A DNA stretch of 64,000 bases from Paenibacillus cremeus (lineage in GTDB: Bacteria; Bacillota; Bacilli; Paenibacillales; NBRC-103111), in contig NZ_VNJI01000015.1 of NCBI RefSeq assembly GCF_007786445.1, forward strand, positions 1 through 64,000. The letters are read 5' to 3'. The notes under the pieces are model-generated. The model worked only from the letters and a program-made list of their open reading frames with translations. It made no database searches and was not told the origin of the DNA. Numbering within the stretch: the first letter of the stretch is position 1; every line of letters starts with the position of its first letter. This document shows, piece after piece, positions 61,109-64,000 of this stretch. The translations under genes and the position numbers were made by a program.

Positions 61109-64000
61109 TTGAAACGACTAACAAGCAAATGGACTAGCTTTGCCCTTGTCTTGGCTTTAGTGATGAGCCTTGTGGCGCCGCTGACCACGTATGCCGCTTC
61201 CATTCAGTTAACGATAAACAATCTTTATACGATTCCAACACTGTACGCGGACGGAACAACGAATTCAGAACCGGATGATAGAACAAACTCCATGTTTAAA
61301 GATGCGAGTGTTCAGCGCTTTACAACAACACCAATTGCATCGCTTCCTGTAACGATTAACGGAATTCCGGATGATAAAATCAATGACATTTACTATGAGA
61401 TCTTAAACTTAAATACAGGGATTCCGTCCGTAAATACAACGAATAAGGCAGTCAAGAATCCGAATAATAGCAATGAAATCATTTTTACTAATGTGGTACT
61501 GACAGAAGGTCTCAATAAAATCGTAATTAAATATGGTGATAGCAGTGTGGTGTCTTCCCGTGCGGGCTGGGCCTACTTCACTTCCGTAACGAATATTACG
61601 GATTTGGAATTCAACGGGGCTCCATTTGTGGATAATGAAATGTTCCCTAAGGGACCACCGTACACCAGCCTTAGCATTACAGGTACAGCTAACAATGCGA
61701 CCCAGATTCAAGCCTATGTAACTGGCGCGGTATACTCGCCAACCGTTATGAACCGCGGTGTTTTTACGTACATAACGAATACAGGAAGAAGCGCAGACCT
61801 CAATTTTGCTGCGGGCGATAACAAGATTAAGTTTTTAGCCAAAAATAATTCAAACAGCTACTCCGCCGAGCGTTCCTTTATTTACGATAACGGTAGAGGC
61901 TTTGCTTTTAATGCGTTGGTAGGTGTTAGTGACGCTGGAACGACAACTACACCACAGAAGATGGTAGATGTACCGACGGTAACGAAGGAAACGGCTGCTA
62001 CGGTGAAAGTACAGGCTGAGTTAAAAGTGCCTCTGACTAGCTCGGGTCTCCTCTCATATAGTTATATTGAGGGATCTATTGCTTCGTCGGGTTACAAAGT
62101 CCGGTATGATTTGGGCCCGGATTCGATTACGGTGAATGGAACTCAAAGCACTACGATAACACCATCTTCTGTCCTCAACAGCACATATAGCGTTGCAAGA
62201 AAGTATAATGTTTACGATTTCGTTTTTGATTTGCCAATCAATAACGGTAACAAGAAGCAAAATGTCGTATTTGATTTTGGTACGGCAGCTGGTGTTCAAG
62301 ATACTACCCAGTACAGCTTTACTTATATCAATCCGAATACACCGTATGTTGAGTTTGTAGATCAATACATCTCAGCAACCGATACGGTTAAACTAACCGA
62401 AGTAGGCACATCACAAATCAATGAGTTTCCAACCAAACTAGATGTTTACACTACGCATGTTGCAAATCAGATCGAGGTTAAAGTAGGCGGAGCGCTTTAC
62501 ACGAAAGAGAATTCTACCGGATTGTATACTGTTACTGCACCCGCTGCAGGGACATACTTTACGGATAAGTACGGCAATCCGTTGGTTGATTCTAATGGAC
62601 TAGCTTTAAGCAAAGCAACCATTAATCTGCAGGGCATAACAGACGGATTTACAACGCTTCAGATTACACCAATTATCAATTCAAATCTAGCTAATCCACC
62701 GGCTCCATCTGAGTACTTCCCAGAGGGATTGAAAATTTTCAATTTGCAGATTTCTAGTACGCCGTATGTTATCTTGAACGATATTTACACAGGGAAAGTA
62801 TTTAGCAAGCCATCCCAAATCATGTGCCCGAATAGCAATGTGGGCGGACCATGTATCTCAGGCCGTTTGGTTAACTTGCCTCCAAGCGAGTACCCGAATG
62901 TGAAGTTTTATGTGAATGACGCAGCCATTCCTTTGAAAGCCACCGGCGCAGCTGGCGACGAGATTGATATTACCACAGGTACATTCAAGATTGATGCTGC
63001 TGACTTTGCTGCACAGACCCCGGATCCATTTGCTGGAGATGGTAAGAAAACCATTCGCTTCTCCTTATTCTTGAACGGTAAGTTGGTTAGTGAATCCATT
63101 ACGAACGTGTTTATTCTTAGCGATAATGTGCCGGCTGTAACAAGCTTCAATCCGATTGAGCCAGACCCTACGCTTCAGCAATTTAAGATGGTCGGAACCG
63201 ATGCTTATGTAACACGCCTGAGCAAAATTCAGCTCAAGGGCGACGTTCGAAATTCAACACGTACGGCTGGAACACCGGAGTACGATATTTCATATACCGT
63301 TCCTAATACAACCAATAAGCCTAAACTTACGGCAGGACAGTATAAGACGCCTGTTAAGATTCTTGATGATCCTACAGTTGTTGGCAGCAACTTTACAGAA
63401 AGCTTTTCAACATACGATATAGATCTCTCGTCTCAGTACGGCGATTACATCTTTGAAGTAACTGCGACGAATTCAACAGGGACTATTGCGACTAAGAGTA
63501 TTAAAATTACCCGAGAGCCGCTGCCGTACTTTTTTACGGAGCCAGCTATTTTCAGCAATGTAGATGGAAAGGATCAAGCGAATGTTAACGCCAACTTCCA
63601 GACCCTTACCATGGTAGCTGATAAAGCCGACAGTGTTGTATTTGGCAAAGATACCGCCGTGAAACAAACAGGACCACTGGGTGATACATTTACTTATGAA
63701 GCAAGAGATTTAAAGCCGGGTAAAAATGAAATCAAGTTTACGGTTACTAGAGGAACAGCCAAAACATCCGGGTCCATCATCTTAGATTATGTTAATACTC
63801 CAATTGAGGGAGCTCAGTACAAAAGCAAGCTTGGCTCCAGCATTAAAGTATTTAATGGAGATATCGAATTAAAGTTCCCTAAGGATACGAAATTAATGCG
63901 GAACGACCGTTCCAAGCCGGATCAATTTCTAACGGATGAGCGCACTATGTTATTTGGTATTGCAGACATCGATACAGGACAAGTAGACAAATTGAAGGAT
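61109..64000 (+). CDS. large secreted surface protein, N-terminal 964 residues (partial)
   Basis: Open from TTG 61109 to the window edge, exactly 964 codons without stop. AAGGAGGA (61093-61100) is 8 bases upstream. Signal peptide about 1-31, ending in ...LTTYAAS. The rest is Thr, Asn, Ser and Val rich and looks like a chain of Ig-like beta domains: related segments such as FAAGDNKIKFLAKN, LTEGLNKIVIKYG and LKPGKNEIKFTVTRG recur. One close Cys pair (CPNSNVGGPC, near 572-581). No SLH domain in the visible part; any would lie further on. It follows csaB-tagA-tagO, so an S-layer or wall-bound role is likely but unproven. It has a 178-base leader region after the tagO terminator, in which I see no clear promoter. 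Confidence 0.85.
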   Translation, partial: MKRLTSKWTSFALVLALVMSLVAPLTTYAASIQLTINNLYTIPTLYADGTTNSEPDDRTNSMFKDASVQRFTTTPIASLPVTINGIPDDKINDIYYEILNLNTGIPSVNTTNKAVKNPNNSNEIIFTNVVLTEGLNKIVIKYGDSSVVSSRAGWAYFTSVTNITDLEFNGAPFVDNEMFPKGPPYTSLSITGTANNATQIQAYVTGAVYSPTVMNRGVFTYITNTGRSADLNFAAGDNKIKFLAKNNSNSYSAERSFIYDNGRGFAFNALVGVSDAGTTTTPQKMVDVPTVTKETAATVKVQAELKVPLTSSGLLSYSYIEGSIASSGYKVRYDLGPDSITVNGTQSTTITPSSVLNSTYSVARKYNVYDFVFDLPINNGNKKQNVVFDFGTAAGVQDTTQYSFTYINPNTPYVEFVDQYISATDTVKLTEVGTSQINEFPTKLDVYTTHVANQIEVKVGGALYTKENSTGLYTVTAPAAGTYFTDKYGNPLVDSNGLALSKATINLQGITDGFTTLQITPIINSNLANPPAPSEYFPEGLKIFNLQISSTPYVILNDIYTGKVFSKPSQIMCPNSNVGGPCISGRLVNLPPSEYPNVKFYVNDAAIPLKATGAAGDEIDITTGTFKIDAADFAAQTPDPFAGDGKKTIRFSLFLNGKLVSESITNVFILSDNVPAVTSFNPIEPDPTLQQFKMVGTDAYVTRLSKIQLKGDVRNSTRTAGTPEYDISYTVPNTTNKPKLTAGQYKTPVKILDDPTVVGSNFTESFSTYDIDLSSQYGDYIFEVTATNSTGTIATKSIKITREPLPYFFTEPAIFSNVDGKDQANVNANFQTLTMVADKADSVVFGKDTAVKQTGPLGDTFTYEARDLKPGKNEIKFTVTRGTAKTSGSIILDYVNTPIEGAQYKSKLGSSIKVFNGDIELKFPKDTKLMRNDRSKPDQFLTDERTMLFGIADIDTGQVDKLKD

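Overview
This window reads as chromosomal DNA of an endospore-forming, flagellated Firmicute of the Paenibacillaceae, most likely Paenibacillus or a close relative. The basis is the set of sporulation genes (spoIIR, spoIID, spoIIQ, spoIIID), the Bacillus-like order of core genes, S-layer-homology (SLH) domains, and a csaB-tagA-tagO group for a pyruvylated secondary cell-wall polymer. Almost every gene is on the + strand, as expected for leading-strand genes near an origin. No phage, transposon, plasmid or CRISPR array was seen.

Layout. 1-444: end of an rRNA operon (23S 3' end, 5S, terminator). 576-6500: guaB, dacA, pdxS, pdxT, serS and tRNA-Ser, in the order found just right of oriC in Bacillus subtilis. 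6484-6973: three tandem ~156-bp repeats, each with a copy of the tRNA-Ser 3' end and a terminator hairpin. 7074-11041: small unknown genes, a second-type methionine aminopeptidase, tRNA-Arg, tadA, a cluster of DnaA boxes and a PilZ-domain gene. 11307-20812: ychF, prfA, prmC, spoIIR, ywlC, mntP, ywlE, then a ZTP riboswitch ahead of rpiB-ywlG-glyA. 20880-24257: a T-box leader and a Trp-codon-rich upstream ORF before trpS, then upp and mnaA. 24376-31818: the ATP synthase operon (atpZ-I-B-E-F-H-A-G-D-C). 31865-42394: an 11-gene complex I operon (nuoABCDHIJKLMN) without nuoEFG. 42523-53337: a secreted SLH subtilase, ywzB-like gene, murA, spoIID, spoIIQ, spoIIID, mbl, flhO-flhP, an EpuA-family gene and a phospholipid synthase. 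53540-60875: fabZ, a phosphohexomutase, a DUF5693 membrane protein, csaB, tagA, tagO. 61109-64000: the first 964 codons of a large secreted surface protein that runs off the window.

How the parts fit. Complex I and ATP synthase together form a respiratory energy module. mnaA, tagO, tagA and csaB give a nearly complete route to a ManNAc-containing, pyruvylated wall polymer, the known ligand of SLH domains; the SLH protease and probably the large surface protein would be its clients. spoIIR and spoIIQ each carry a good predicted sigma-F promoter of identical geometry. Regulatory RNA is prominent: ZTP riboswitch, T-box, and many intrinsic terminators.

The observations I would check first are (1) the three-Trp-codon ORF lying between the T-box terminator and trpS and overlapping the trpS start, (2) the seven-site DnaA-box cluster between tadA and the PilZ gene, and (3) the tandem repeats built from the tRNA-Ser 3' end. 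All identifications come from reading the sequence; no database search was run.
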